Assembly (NCBI RefSeq): GCF_017114825.1
Contig: NZ_JADEVO010000027.1
Location: 21,032-85,031 of the forward strand
DNA: 64,000 nucleotides
Source of the DNA: Pseudomonas gregormendelii
GTDB lineage: Bacteria > Pseudomonadota > Gammaproteobacteria > Pseudomonadales > Pseudomonadaceae
Reading direction: 5' to 3'
Shown here: positions 51,090-59,631 of the stretch, piece after piece
Layout of the letters: every line of letters begins with the position of its first letter
How positions within the stretch are numbered: the stretch's first letter is position 1
Notes under the pieces: generated by a model
Seen by the model: only the letters and a program-made list of their open reading frames with translations
Databases searched by the model: none
What the model was told of the DNA's origin: nothing
Made by a program: the position numbers and the translations under genes

Positions 51090-53426
51090 TCAGAAGTGGA
51101 AGTTGGTGCTCAACAATGCCGTACGGCCCGCCGCCTGGTTGGCGAAGTGGGTCGAGAAGGCTTTGTCGTAGTAGGTTTCGTCGGTCAGGTTCTGCACGTT
51201 CAGCTGCAGGTCCACGTTTTTGGTCAGCTTGTAGGCAACCATCGCGTCGTAGCGAACATAGTCATCAACCATGGTGGTGTTGGCCACGCTGCCGAACACG
51301 TCATCGACGTAGAACGCGCCGCCACCGACGGTCAGCTTCGGCGTGACCTGGTAGGTCGTCCAGAGGCTGGCGCTGTTTTTCGGCGTGTTAGGCAGTTCGT
51401 TGCCATCGTTGGCTGCGCCCAGTGGGCCGCCGTCGACTTGCTCGCTGTCCATGTAGGCGTAACCGGCGAAGACCTGCCATTTGTCAGTGATCTTGCCGCT
51501 GGCCGACAGTTCGATACCTTGCACGCGGGTCTTGCCGGCGTTTTCATAGGACGTGGTGTCCACTTGAACACGAGCATTGTCCTTTTCGGTGCGGAAGATA
51601 TCGGCGGTCAGGGACAGGCGATCATTGAGCAGATCCCACTTGGTACCGATTTCGTAGTTCTTGGTGGTTTCCGGCTCCATGTCGCTGCTCAGCAGGTTGC
51701 CGGTGCGATCCGGAGTGCCACCCAGCGGGTTGCCTTCCTGACCTTCGCCCAGGGTATTGCCCGGCGGCGTCGCTGACGTAGCGTACGAGGCGTAGATGCT
51801 GCCGTTCTCAGCCGGCTTGTAGACCACGCCGAACTGACCGGTGATGAACTCGCTGGTGTCCTTGCCTTTGGAGGCGTTGCCATTGGTCACCACGGTCGCG
51901 CCGGCAGCATTGTAGGTCTTGTACTTGGTGTCGAAGTGGTCGTAGCGCAGGCCCATGTTGACCAGCCACTGCTGGGACAATTCCAGGGTGTCGAACACGT
52001 ACAGTGCGCGGGTGGTGCTGGAGGTGTCGGTGCCGGCGTAGTTACGCGAGATTGCGCCGTTCCACGGATCGCTCGGGTTCGGGTTCGACAGCGAGGTGCA
52101 GTTGTAGCCGCTTGGCGCGCCAATCAGTGCAGGGCTGCAGTTGGTGGTGACTGGGTTGCCGCCTGGAGTGGTATCGGTGTCGACGCTGTACGAGGACTTC
52201 TGACTCTTCTCGTGGCTCAACTCGATACCGGTGGCGAAGCTGTTCTTGAACCCGGCGATGTACACGTCACCAAACAGATCGGTCTGGTTGGTGGTGGTGT
52301 CGGTGTTGCTGACACGGGTGTTGGCACGACGCCAGACGCTGCCATTGTTGACGTTGCCCTTGGAGTCGTCTGGCTGGGTCAGGATGTAATCCTGCATGCT
52401 GCTGCCGTGGCGCAGGGTGTTCTTCACGGTCAGGGCATCGTTCAGGTCATGCTCGATGGCGATGGTCGCGGTGTCGGTGCGGCCCTTGCGGAAGTCGCGT
52501 CCGTCCAGGCCGTAGAAGTTGCTGCTGTCGCCACCGTCATCCGGCGTGTCCGGGTTGGACTTGGTGCGCGCGGCAGAACCGGCAACCGGAATGCTGTACG
52601 GAATGCCCGAGTCTGGCGTGTCGTTGCTTTCCAGATGGTAGTAATCGAGATTGACGCGGGTGTCGGTACCCAGGCCGAAAGCCACGGACGGCGCGATGCC
52701 CCAGCGGTCGTAGTCGACGCTATCACGGCCGGCGACGTTGCTTTCGTGGCTCATCAGGTTCAGACGGCCAGCGGCGGTGTCGGTGAACTGGTAGTTGCCG
52801 TCGAAGGTGTAGCGTTGCGTCTGGTCCGAACCCCAGGTGAATCCACCGTCGAGGGAATCGCCCAGATGGGCCCTCTTGCTCACCATGTTGATGCTGCCAC
52901 CGGCAGCGCCACGGCCGCCAATGGCCGAGTTCGGGCCTTTACTGACTTCGATCGACTCTACCGCTAAGATCTCGCGGCTTTGCGAGCCGGTGTCGCGCAC
53001 GCCGTCCAGGTACGTATCGCCCTGGGCATCGAAACCACGGATGAATGGGCGGTCACCCTGGGGGTTGCCACCTTCACCGGCACCGAACGTGATGCCCGGA
53101 ACAGTCCGCAACGCATCCTGCATGTTCAGGGCGCCAGTGTCCTTGAGTACCTGTTGCGGAATCACGGTGACAGAGCGCGGCGTGTCTACCAGTGGTGCGG
53201 TGTACTTGGGCGAGGAGGCTTTTTCGACGTTGTAGCTGGTCGCTTCCTGAGCTTCAGCGTTGATCGAGGTGGCGTCCAGGGAGATCGTGTTGCCCTGCGC
53301 CTTGGCGTCGGTCTTCTCTGCGGCGAAAACCATTTGGCCTGCGGAGCCGGCAGTGATTGCCACGCCAATTGCAGACGCGAGCAAACGCGGTGAACTGACA
53401 GGTGATTGTAGTTGTTGGCGTGACAT
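51090..53426 (-). CDS. piuA: TonB-dependent catecholate siderophore receptor PiuA/Fiu-type
   Basis: 778-residue outer-membrane receptor. The signal peptide (about 1-35, ending FAA) is followed by the plug domain (VDTPRSVTVIPQQVLKD; RGFDAQGDTYLDGVRD) and a 22-strand beta barrel ending in Phe (ALLSTNFHF). The start at 53426 (MSRQQLQSPVSSPRL) is chosen over an open 21-codon extension because it begins the signal peptide. A Fur-box-like site lies upstream. Such receptors also admit siderophore-antibiotic conjugates. It is divergent from piuC. Confidence 0.9.
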   Translation of the reverse strand: MSRQQLQSPVSSPRLLASAIGVAITAGSAGQMVFAAEKTDAKAQGNTISLDATSINAEAQEATSYNVEKASSPKYTAPLVDTPRSVTVIPQQVLKDTGALNMQDALRTVPGITFGAGEGGNPQGDRPFIRGFDAQGDTYLDGVRDTGSQSREILAVESIEVSKGPNSAIGGRGAAGGSINMVSKRAHLGDSLDGGFTWGSDQTQRYTFDGNYQFTDTAAGRLNLMSHESNVAGRDSVDYDRWGIAPSVAFGLGTDTRVNLDYYHLESNDTPDSGIPYSIPVAGSAARTKSNPDTPDDGGDSSNFYGLDGRDFRKGRTDTATIAIEHDLNDALTVKNTLRHGSSMQDYILTQPDDSKGNVNNGSVWRRANTRVSNTDTTTNQTDLFGDVYIAGFKNSFATGIELSHEKSQKSSYSVDTDTTPGGNPVTTNCSPALIGAPSGYNCTSLSNPNPSDPWNGAISRNYAGTDTSSTTRALYVFDTLELSQQWLVNMGLRYDHFDTKYKTYNAAGATVVTNGNASKGKDTSEFITGQFGVVYKPAENGSIYASYATSATPPGNTLGEGQEGNPLGGTPDRTGNLLSSDMEPETTKNYEIGTKWDLLNDRLSLTADIFRTEKDNARVQVDTTSYENAGKTRVQGIELSASGKITDKWQVFAGYAYMDSEQVDGGPLGAANDGNELPNTPKNSASLWTTYQVTPKLTVGGGAFYVDDVFGSVANTTMVDDYVRYDAMVAYKLTKNVDLQLNVQNLTDETYYDKAFSTHFANQAAGRTALLSTNFHF

Positions 53427-53491
53427 TGAAATTCCCCTCCCCAAGGATTTGAGGTCGCGGAATATAGGGTAAACAGGTATTCGTATCAATT

Positions 53492-53510
53492 GCGAAACAT
53501 TACTATTCGC
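53492..53510. promoter_or_regulatory. Fur-box-like site between piuA and piuC
   Basis: GCGAAACATTACTATTCGC is a 19-bp imperfect palindrome whose minus-strand reading matches the Fur consensus at 11 of 19 positions, including the GNNAAT/ATT core. It is 66 bp upstream of piuA and 124 bp upstream of piuC, in a very AT-rich stretch. The match is partial and alternative registers exist. Confidence 0.5.
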
Positions 53511-53633
53511 ACTGAATTTACATTCTTTACAATTTAACCTTACGGTTTTTGCTGATTCGTTCGTCGCGAGGGTTTTACACAGTCAATAAGAATCAATACC
53601 ATTGCCATCCCTTTGCCTGCAGGTATTGCCTCC

Positions 53634-54314
53634 ATGTTGCTGCACATTCCCGGCGTGTTCGCGAAAGAAGAAGTGCAGCGTATCCGGGAGGCCCTGGAGC
53701 AGGCGGATTGGGCGGATGGCAAAATCACGGCGGGCTACCAATCGGCCAAGGCCAAGCATAATTTGCAGCTGCCGGAAGGCCATCCACTGGCCAAGGAAAT
53801 CGGCGCAGCGATGCTGGAACGGCTGTGGAAAAATCCGCTGTTCATGTCCGCTGCCCTGCCGCATAAGGTCTTCCCGCCGTTGCTGAACTGTTACACGGCG
53901 GGCGGCAGTTTCGACTTTCATATCGACAACGCAGTGCGCCAGCCGCAGAACAGTATCGAGCGTGTGCGCACCGACTTGTCGGCCACCCTGTTCTTCAGCG
54001 AGCCTGAGGACTATGACGGCGGCGAACTGGAGATCCAGGACACCTTCGGCACCCAGCGGGTGAAATTGCCTGCCGGTGATATGGTCCTGTATCCCGGCAC
54101 CAGCCTGCACAAGGTCAACGCGGTTACCCGCGGGACACGTTTTGCCTCGTTCTTCTGGACCCAGAGCCTGGTGCGCGAGGACAGCCAGCGCGCGCTGCTG
54201 TTCGAGATGGACGGGGCGATCCGTCAGTTGACTCAGGACATGCCCGATCATCCTTCATTGATCCGCCTGACCGGCACCTATCACAACCTGCTGCGCCGCT
54301 GGGTCGAGGTATGA
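53634..54314 (+). CDS. piuC: PKHD-type 2-oxoglutarate/Fe(II) hydroxylase PiuC
   Basis: 226-residue cytosolic dioxygenase. The metal triad is H96 and D98 (FDFHIDNAV) and H159 (GTSLHKVNAV), with R169 as the 2-oxoglutarate anchor. ATG 53634 (MLLHIPGVFAKEEV) gives the standard N-terminus; the frame is open 7 codons upstream. It lies divergent from piuA, as PA4515 does from PA4514. It is thought to modify a siderophore or related molecule; the substrate is not known from sequence. It overlaps the Sel1 gene by 4 bp. Confidence 0.93.
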   Translation: MLLHIPGVFAKEEVQRIREALEQADWADGKITAGYQSAKAKHNLQLPEGHPLAKEIGAAMLERLWKNPLFMSAALPHKVFPPLLNCYTAGGSFDFHIDNAVRQPQNSIERVRTDLSATLFFSEPEDYDGGELEIQDTFGTQRVKLPAGDMVLYPGTSLHKVNAVTRGTRFASFFWTQSLVREDSQRALLFEMDGAIRQLTQDMPDHPSLIRLTGTYHNLLRRWVEV

Positions 54315-55072
54315 CTTTTCAATTGCGCCGCGAGGAAGTTCTGGACGGTGAACGGCTCAAGGCCATGCTCGACGAAAGCCCGGCGCGTGCTGCCCAGGCC
54401 ATCCTGATCGCCGCCCGCGAGAACCTCCTGGATGCCCAGGCATTGCTCGGGCAGATCCTGCTGGACGGGCAAGGTATCGAGCAGGATTTGCCACTGGCCC
54501 TGCGCTGGTTCGAGATCGCGGCGAAACGCGGCCACCTGATGGCGCGCAACATGCTGGGTCGCTGCCATGAACACGGGTGGGGGTGCGCTGCGGACGCCGC
54601 AGTGGCGGCCGGGCATTATCGGATCGCCGCAGACGCAGGCCTGGATTGGGCGATGTACAACTACGCCAACCTGCTGGCAACCGGGCGTGGGGTAACGGAA
54701 GATCAGGGGCAGGCACTTGCTCTGTATCGCCGTGCCGCCGGGCTTGGCCACGCGAAATCGATGAACCTGCTGGGGCGTTATCTCGAAGAAGGCCAGTGCT
54801 GCCCGGTTGATCCGAAGGCGGCGCGTGACTGGTATCGACGCTCGGCGGTTGGCGGCGATTTTCGCGGGCAGTTCAGTTATGCCGCGGTGCTGGCGGATGA
54901 AGGCAATGTCGCAGAAGCGCTGGGCTGGTTGCGCAAGGCGCTGGCGGGCGGGAACCTGAATTTCCTGCGGGTGGCGAGCCAGGCGTTGGCGAGCGCCGCC
55001 GATCCGCAAATCCGCGCATTGGCAACCGACTACGCCCAGCGCCAAACCGAATTGGAACGCGGTCCCCTGTAA
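54311..55072 (+). CDS. Sel1-like repeat (TPR-type) protein
   Basis: 253 residues with about five Sel1 repeats between 35 and 210, such as AQALLGQILLDGQGIEQDLPLAL, ARNMLGRCHEHGWG and AMYNYANLLATGRGVTEDQGQAL. No signal peptide is obvious, so it is probably cytosolic. It is translationally coupled to piuC (ATGA), the same pair as PA4515-PA4516. Protein-protein interaction is the expected role; the partner is unknown. Confidence 0.9.
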   Translation: MTFQLRREEVLDGERLKAMLDESPARAAQAILIAARENLLDAQALLGQILLDGQGIEQDLPLALRWFEIAAKRGHLMARNMLGRCHEHGWGCAADAAVAAGHYRIAADAGLDWAMYNYANLLATGRGVTEDQGQALALYRRAAGLGHAKSMNLLGRYLEEGQCCPVDPKAARDWYRRSAVGGDFRGQFSYAAVLADEGNVAEALGWLRKALAGGNLNFLRVASQALASAADPQIRALATDYAQRQTELERGPL

Positions 55073-55113
55073 CGGCTGGCAATGACGAAACCGAAGCTGC
55101 AATGCAATCCTGC

Positions 55114-55196
55114 GTAGGAGCTGCCGCAGGCTGCGATCTTTTGATCTGGCCTTTGAAAAACAAGATCAAAAGATCGCAGCCTGCGGCAGCTCCTAC
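55114..55196. repeat. REP doublet, AAAAGATCGCAGCC family (34-bp arms)
   Basis: Perfect 34-bp inverted arms (55114-55147 and 55163-55196) around a 15-bp centre, the longest arms in the window. Same family as 27052-27122 and 62461-62529. Confidence 0.88.
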
Positions 55197-55218
55197 AGGG
55201 ATTGCATTTCAAGGCACA

Positions 55219-55248
55219 AAAAAGCCCATGACGTGTCATGGGCTTTTT
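55219..55248. terminator. Bidirectional terminator between the Sel1 gene and speC
   Basis: AAAAAGCCCATGAC and its perfect complement with a 2-nt centre. The A-run on one side and T-run on the other make it work in both directions, ending piuC-sel1 (plus) and speC (minus). Confidence 0.88.
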
Positions 55249-55266
55249 GTCTTGCGCGGCTACCGC

Positions 55267-56430
55267 TTACACGTAATACGATTTCAGCGGCGGGAAGCCA
55301 TTGAACTCTACGGCGCTGTAACTGGTGGTGTAGGCACCGGTCGACAGCCAGTACATACGGTCACCGATTGCCAGGTTCAGTGGCAGGCCGTATTTGTAGT
55401 TTTCGTACATGATGTCGGCGCTGTCGCAGGTGGGGCCGGCGATGACTACTTCTTCCATCTCGCCTTTCTTCTCGGTCCAGATCGGGAACTTGATGGCTTC
55501 GTCCATGGTTTCGATCAGGCCGGAGAACTTGCCCACATCCGTGTACACCCAACGCTCGACGGCGGTGCGGGATTTGCGCGCAACCAGCACCACTTCGCTG
55601 ACCAGGATGCCAGCGTTGGCGATCAGCGAACGGCCCGGCTCCAGGATGATTTCCGGCAGGTCGTCACCGAAGTCTTCCTTGAGGAAGCGGATGATTTCCT
55701 CGGCGTAGGTTTCCAGGCTGTTGGTGCGGGTGATGTAGTTGGCCGGGAAGCCACCGCCCATGTTGATCAGCTTGAGCACAATGCCGTCTTCTTCTTTCAG
55801 GCGCTCGAAGATCACTTTGACCTTGGCGATCGCCGCGTCCCAGACGCTGATGTCGCGCTGTTGCGACCCGACGTGGAAGGAGATGCCGTAAGGCACCAGG
55901 CCGAGGTCGCGGGCCAGGATCAGCAGGTCCATGGCCATGTCGGTCTGGCAGCCGAATTTGCGCGACAAAGGCCAGTCGGCCGTGGTCGAGCCTTCGGTGA
56001 GAATACGCACGTAGACTTTCGAGCCCGGTGCAGCCTTGGCAATGTTGCGCAAGTCGGCTTCGGAGTCGGTGGAGAACAGGCGCACGCCCTTGTCGTAGAA
56101 ATAACGGATGTCTTTGGATTTCTTGATGGTGTTGCCGTAGCTGATACGGTCGGCGCTGACGCCGCGGTCCATGACCTTGTCCAGCTCGTAGATCGATGCG
56201 ATGTCGAAGCTCGACCCCTTGTCTTTCAACAGGTCGATGATCTCGACCGCCGGGTTGGCTTTTACCGCGTAATAGACTTTGGCGAACTCGAAACCGGCGC
56301 GCAGGTCATCGTAGGCCTGGCTGATCATCGCGGTGTCGATCACCACGAACGGGGTTTCTTGCTTGTCGGCGAACGCCTTCATTTTGTCAAAGGTGGCGCG
56401 CTCGAAATAATCTTCGACGTTGATCGACAT
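55267..56430 (-). CDS. speC: Ornithine decarboxylase (fold type III)
   Basis: Decarboxylates ornithine to putrescine. The 387-residue PLP enzyme has the alanine-racemase-like barrel with PLP lysine K57 (YYAVKANP), FHVGSQQ, GGGFP, EPGRSLIANAG and the catalytic cysteine C335 (GPTCDSADIM). It may also act on lysine. The start at 56430 (MSINVEDYFERATFD) has AGGAG 8 nt upstream. The leader contains an intrinsic terminator after a promoter-like sequence, suggesting attenuation. The family and size match PA4519. Confidence 0.93.
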   Translation of the reverse strand: MSINVEDYFERATFDKMKAFADKQETPFVVIDTAMISQAYDDLRAGFEFAKVYYAVKANPAVEIIDLLKDKGSSFDIASIYELDKVMDRGVSADRISYGNTIKKSKDIRYFYDKGVRLFSTDSEADLRNIAKAAPGSKVYVRILTEGSTTADWPLSRKFGCQTDMAMDLLILARDLGLVPYGISFHVGSQQRDISVWDAAIAKVKVIFERLKEEDGIVLKLINMGGGFPANYITRTNSLETYAEEIIRFLKEDFGDDLPEIILEPGRSLIANAGILVSEVVLVARKSRTAVERWVYTDVGKFSGLIETMDEAIKFPIWTEKKGEMEEVVIAGPTCDSADIMYENYKYGLPLNLAIGDRMYWLSTGAYTTSYSAVEFNGFPPLKSYYV

Positions 56431-56507
56431 GCTGGAGACTCCTAAGGGCAAACTGATTTGGTCAATGGGTGTAAATGAACGTCCTCCGTATCCCCACTTT
56501 GGTTCGC

Positions 56508-56618
56508 CTACTTCCCAAGGCATGTCGCCGAAAGCAAAAAAGGCCACGGGAGGCGGTGCTTCCCTTGGCCTTGCTGTCTCGTCGTCAGTACTTGAGCCGG
56601 ATGGATCGTTTCCAGCAT
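56508..56618 (-). CDS. Possible leader ORF across the speC terminator (36 aa)
   Basis: An ATG at 56618 opens a 36-codon frame (MLETIHPAQVLTTRQQ...) that runs through the terminator hairpin and stops at 56508. It lacks a ribosome-binding sequence and has no known homologue in memory. It is listed only because a leader peptide crossing an attenuator is a known regulatory design. Confidence 0.15.
   Translation of the reverse strand: MLETIHPAQVLTTRQQGQGKHRLPWPFLLSATCLGK
56536..56572 (-). terminator. Intrinsic terminator in the speC leader
   Basis: On the minus strand AAGGCCA-A-GGGA pairs with TCCC-G-TGGCCTT (one mismatch), followed by TTTTTT. It lies 106 bp before the speC start. It is either the distal terminator of the upstream opu operon or an attenuator within the speC leader. 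The rest of the 452-bp gap (56431-56882) contains a promoter-like pair and a REP doublet, no gene. Confidence 0.72.
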
Positions 56619-56633
56619 GGACGTTCGGCGCGA

Positions 56634-56662
56634 ACTTTAGGGCGTGAGGGGCTCGAGATCAA
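56634..56662 (-). promoter_or_regulatory. Sigma-70-like promoter candidate for speC
   Basis: On the minus strand TTGATC (56662-56657), exactly 17 bp, then TAAAGT (56639-56634): four of six matches in each hexamer. Transcription from here would meet the intrinsic terminator about 55 nt downstream, and the leader before speC would be about 200 nt. Confidence 0.4.
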
Positions 56663-56772
56663 CAAAAAATGTCGCGTTTTTGCACGCTTCCGTCGTGCGG
56701 TCCTGGACAGTTACTGATGTAACCGACCTGCATGACAGTGTGATGTTCCCCAAGAAGGGAGATTTGAATACG

Positions 56773-56871
56773 TGTAGGAGCGAGCTTGCTCGCGATGGAC
56801 GTCAACGATAACGCAGGGAACCTGATACCCGCGGGGCCATTGAGTGCATCGCGAGCAAGCTCGCTCCTACA
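56773..56871. repeat. REP doublet after opuCA
   Basis: Perfect 23-bp arms (56773-56795, 56849-56871) of the GTAGGAGCGAGCTTGCTCGC family, 12 bp beyond the opuCA stop. Confidence 0.85.
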
Positions 56872-56882
56872 GTTATTTTTTG

Positions 56883-58040
56883 TCAGGCGACCGCAGTCTC
56901 GGCTGGCGAAACAATGCTGGTCTTGCCGCCACGGGACTTGCCGGAACTCAGGTACTCGGCAATCGACTCCTGGGTCACTTCACCCAGGAACACCCGATCC
57001 GCGTCCATCACTGGCAACCACGAGCGGTTGAACTCGTACATGCGCGACAGCAGGATGCGCAAATGCTCGTCGTAGGCCGCCGTGGCGTTGAACTCGCGCA
57101 GGTATTGCGCGCACGTGCCGGCCTGGCGATGCAGGTCACGACGTCGGACATAGCCCAGCGCCTTGTTCTCACCATCCGTCACCACCACATAACGGCGGTC
57201 ATGCTCGTCCATCAGCTCCAGGGCGTCGGCCACCGGGGTTTCCGGGCTGACCGATGGCGCGTTGTCCGCCGCGTCTTCAGCCTTCACCAGCAACAGGCGC
57301 TTGAGGGTGCTGTCCTGGCCGACGAAGTTGCTGACAAAGTCATCCGCAGGGTGCGCCAGCAAGGTGTCCGGATGATCGATCTGCAACAATTTGCCTGCGC
57401 GGAAGATCGCAATCTTGTCGCCCAGCTTGATCGCTTCGTCGATGTCGTGGCTGACCATGATCACGGTCTTGTTCAGCGCGCGTTGCATCTCGAAGAATTC
57501 GTTCTGGATCATCTCGCGGTTGATCGGGTCGACCGCGCCGAACGGTTCGTCCATCAACAGCAATGGCGCATCTGCCGCCAGCGCGCGGATCACACCGATC
57601 CGCTGCTGCTGGCCGCCCGACAGTTCACGCGGGTAGCGATTGAGATACTGCTTGGGTTCAAGCTTGATCATGCTCATCAACTCGCGGGCGCGGTCGTGGC
57701 ATTTCTGTTTGTCCCAGCCCAACAGGCGCGGGACGATGGTGATGTTTTCCTCGATGGTCATGTTCGGGAACAGACCGATCTGCTGGATCACATAGCCGAT
57801 GTTACGGCGCAGGGTCACGGCGTCGAGGTCGGTGGTGTCCTCGCCGTTGATCAGGATCTTGCCCGAGGTGGGCTTGATCAGGCGGTTGATCATTTTCAGC
57901 GTGGTGCTTTTGCCGCAGCCCGATGGTCCGAGGAACACACAGATTTCGCCTTCATTGACGGTCAGGCTGACGGAGTCCACGGCTTTCACATCTTTGCCGT
58001 TGCTTTGGAAGGTCTTGCTGAGGTTTTGAAGTTCGATCAT
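56883..58040 (-). CDS. Osmoprotectant ABC transporter ATPase with CBS domains (OpuCA-like)
   Basis: 385-residue ATPase: Walker A GPSGCGKST at 38-46, Q loop, signature LSGGQQQR, Walker B LLLMDEPFGAVD, switch His VSHD. Two CBS domains follow (about 255-375; PSVSPETPVADALELMDEHDRRYVVV and SWLPVMDADRVFLGEV), the osmosensing or nucleotide-sensing part of OpuCA/ProV-type proteins. The start at 58040 overlaps the permease stop by 4 bp; 13 upstream codons are open but unneeded. Last gene of the four-gene operon. Confidence 0.9.
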   Translation of the reverse strand: MIELQNLSKTFQSNGKDVKAVDSVSLTVNEGEICVFLGPSGCGKSTTLKMINRLIKPTSGKILINGEDTTDLDAVTLRRNIGYVIQQIGLFPNMTIEENITIVPRLLGWDKQKCHDRARELMSMIKLEPKQYLNRYPRELSGGQQQRIGVIRALAADAPLLLMDEPFGAVDPINREMIQNEFFEMQRALNKTVIMVSHDIDEAIKLGDKIAIFRAGKLLQIDHPDTLLAHPADDFVSNFVGQDSTLKRLLLVKAEDAADNAPSVSPETPVADALELMDEHDRRYVVVTDGENKALGYVRRRDLHRQAGTCAQYLREFNATAAYDEHLRILLSRMYEFNRSWLPVMDADRVFLGEVTQESIAEYLSSGKSRGGKTSIVSPAETAVA

Positions 58041-58690
58041 TTGAGCAGTCCTTTTGGAGTCAGCGTGCGTTGCAGCCATTGCAGAAGCAGGTCGGCGGAG
58101 ATGGCCAGGAGACTGACCAGCACGGCGCCGACGATCAGCATCGACATATCGCTGCGGCTGATTGAAGCGAGAATGAGTACACCCAGGCCACCGGCACCGA
58201 TGGTGGCGGCGATGGTCATGACACCGATGTTCATGACCACGGCGGTGCGTACACCGGCGAGGATCACCGGCACTGCAATCGGCAGCTCGACCATGCGCAG
58301 GCGCTGGCCAAAGGTCATGCCGATACCGCGGGCGGCTTCGCGAATGCCAGGTTCCACGCCCGTCAGGGCGAGGTAGGTGTTACGCATGATCGGCAGCAGC
58401 GAGTACAGGAAGACGGCGGTGATCGCCGGCATCGGCCCCAGGCCCTGGCCGAATTTGGAGTAGAACGGCAGCAGCAGGCCGAAAAGTGCGATCGACGGCA
58501 CCGTCAGCAGCACCGTGGCGCTGGCCTGCAGCGGCCCGGCCAGTGCCGGGAAACGGGTCATCAGGATGCCCAGCGGCACGCCGGCTACGATCGCCAGGGT
58601 CACGGCAATGCCGACCAGGGTGATGTGCTGCCAGGTCAGATGCGCCACCTGGGCCCAGTCGAGATGGGAAAAGGCGTTCAAAAATTCCAT
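58037..58690 (-). CDS. Osmoprotectant ABC transporter permease (OpuCB-like)
   Basis: 217-residue permease with five to six TM helices (about 22-42, 55-80, 85-105, 140-165, 185-205) and the EAA loop REAARGIGMTFGQRLRMVELPIA. It starts MEFLNAFSHLDWAQVAHLTWQH. A GGAGGA ribosome site precedes the start. It is coupled to the ATPase gene by a 4-bp overlap and follows the binding-protein gene by 12 bp. Confidence 0.9.
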   Translation of the reverse strand: MEFLNAFSHLDWAQVAHLTWQHITLVGIAVTLAIVAGVPLGILMTRFPALAGPLQASATVLLTVPSIALFGLLLPFYSKFGQGLGPMPAITAVFLYSLLPIMRNTYLALTGVEPGIREAARGIGMTFGQRLRMVELPIAVPVILAGVRTAVVMNIGVMTIAATIGAGGLGVLILASISRSDMSMLIVGAVLVSLLAISADLLLQWLQRTLTPKGLLK

Positions 58691-58702
58691 GTCTTTTCCT
58701 CC

Positions 58703-59611
58703 TTAGTTGATTGGGTGCTGGCGCAGGAAATCGGCGGCAACGGATGATGGGCTTTCGTGACCGACGTCGACCCGCGCATTCAGAGCACGCATGGTCTCGT
58801 CATCGAACAGCTCGGCCAGCGGTTTGATTTCTTCCGCGAGTTTGGGATGAGCGTCGAGGTAAGCCTGGCGTACCACCGGTGCTGCGGTGTAGTCCGGGAA
58901 GTAGTGCTTGTCGTCTTCCAGCAACTTGAGTTTGAAGGCGTTCAAGCGACCGTCGGTGGTGTAGACCAGGCCGGCGAACACCTGGCCATTACGCAGGGCG
59001 GTATAGACCAGCCCGGCATCCATCTGGCGCGTGTTTTTCCGGGTCAGGTTCATGCCATAGAGCTCGACCATGCCGGCCATGCCGTCGGAACGGTTGGCAA
59101 ACTCGGTGTCCAGGGCGACGAGGTGGTTAGTCTTCGCCTCAGCCTGCATCACCGTGTTCAGCTCGCTGATGGTGTTGATCTGCGGATAAGCCTTGGCGGT
59201 GGTTTCCGGCAGTGCCAGGGCGTAGGTGTTGCTGAACTTCGACGGGGTGAGCCAGACCAGGCCTTTTTTTGCGTCCAGTTCTTTCACCCGGGCGTAGGAC
59301 TGGGCGCTGTCGAGCTTTTCAGTGATGTGGTTGTAAGCCACCAGCGACACGCCGGTGTATTCCCAAATCAGGTCCAGTTGACCGCTTTCCTGAGCGCTGC
59401 GAGCGAGGTTGCTGCCCAGACCGCCCGTCACCTGGGTGTCGTAACCCTTGGTGCGCAGGTACTGGGAAGTGATTTCCGCGAGCAGGGTCTGTTCGGTGAA
59501 CACCCGGGCGCCGATGCGAATCACCGGTTTTTCAGCGGCTTGAGCCAATCCTGCGAACAGCAGGACACAGCCCATTATCAAGGTCATGCCTTTCAGGTGG
59601 AGAGCTTTCAT
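58703..59611 (-). CDS. Glycine betaine/choline-type substrate-binding protein (OpuCC/OsmF-like)
   Basis: 302-residue periplasmic protein with a signal peptide (1-25, MKALHLKGMTLIMGCVLLFAGLAQA). The OpuAC-like fold follows: VIRIGARVFTEQTLLAEI, LGSNLARSAQESGQLDLIWEYTG, and a repeated second lobe. No lipobox is visible, so it is soluble. The start at 59611 is fixed by the signal peptide; the open frame runs 95 codons further without support. The ligand is probably a quaternary amine. Confidence 0.88.
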   Translation of the reverse strand: MKALHLKGMTLIMGCVLLFAGLAQAAEKPVIRIGARVFTEQTLLAEITSQYLRTKGYDTQVTGGLGSNLARSAQESGQLDLIWEYTGVSLVAYNHITEKLDSAQSYARVKELDAKKGLVWLTPSKFSNTYALALPETTAKAYPQINTISELNTVMQAEAKTNHLVALDTEFANRSDGMAGMVELYGMNLTRKNTRQMDAGLVYTALRNGQVFAGLVYTTDGRLNAFKLKLLEDDKHYFPDYTAAPVVRQAYLDAHPKLAEEIKPLAELFDDETMRALNARVDVGHESPSSVAADFLRQHPIN

Positions 59612-59631
59612 AAATATTCCTTTGCCGAGGC

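Noticed and set aside
55102..56445. 447-codon plus-strand frame over speC
   Set aside because: It begins inside a REP doublet and mirrors the speC gene; no domain is visible.
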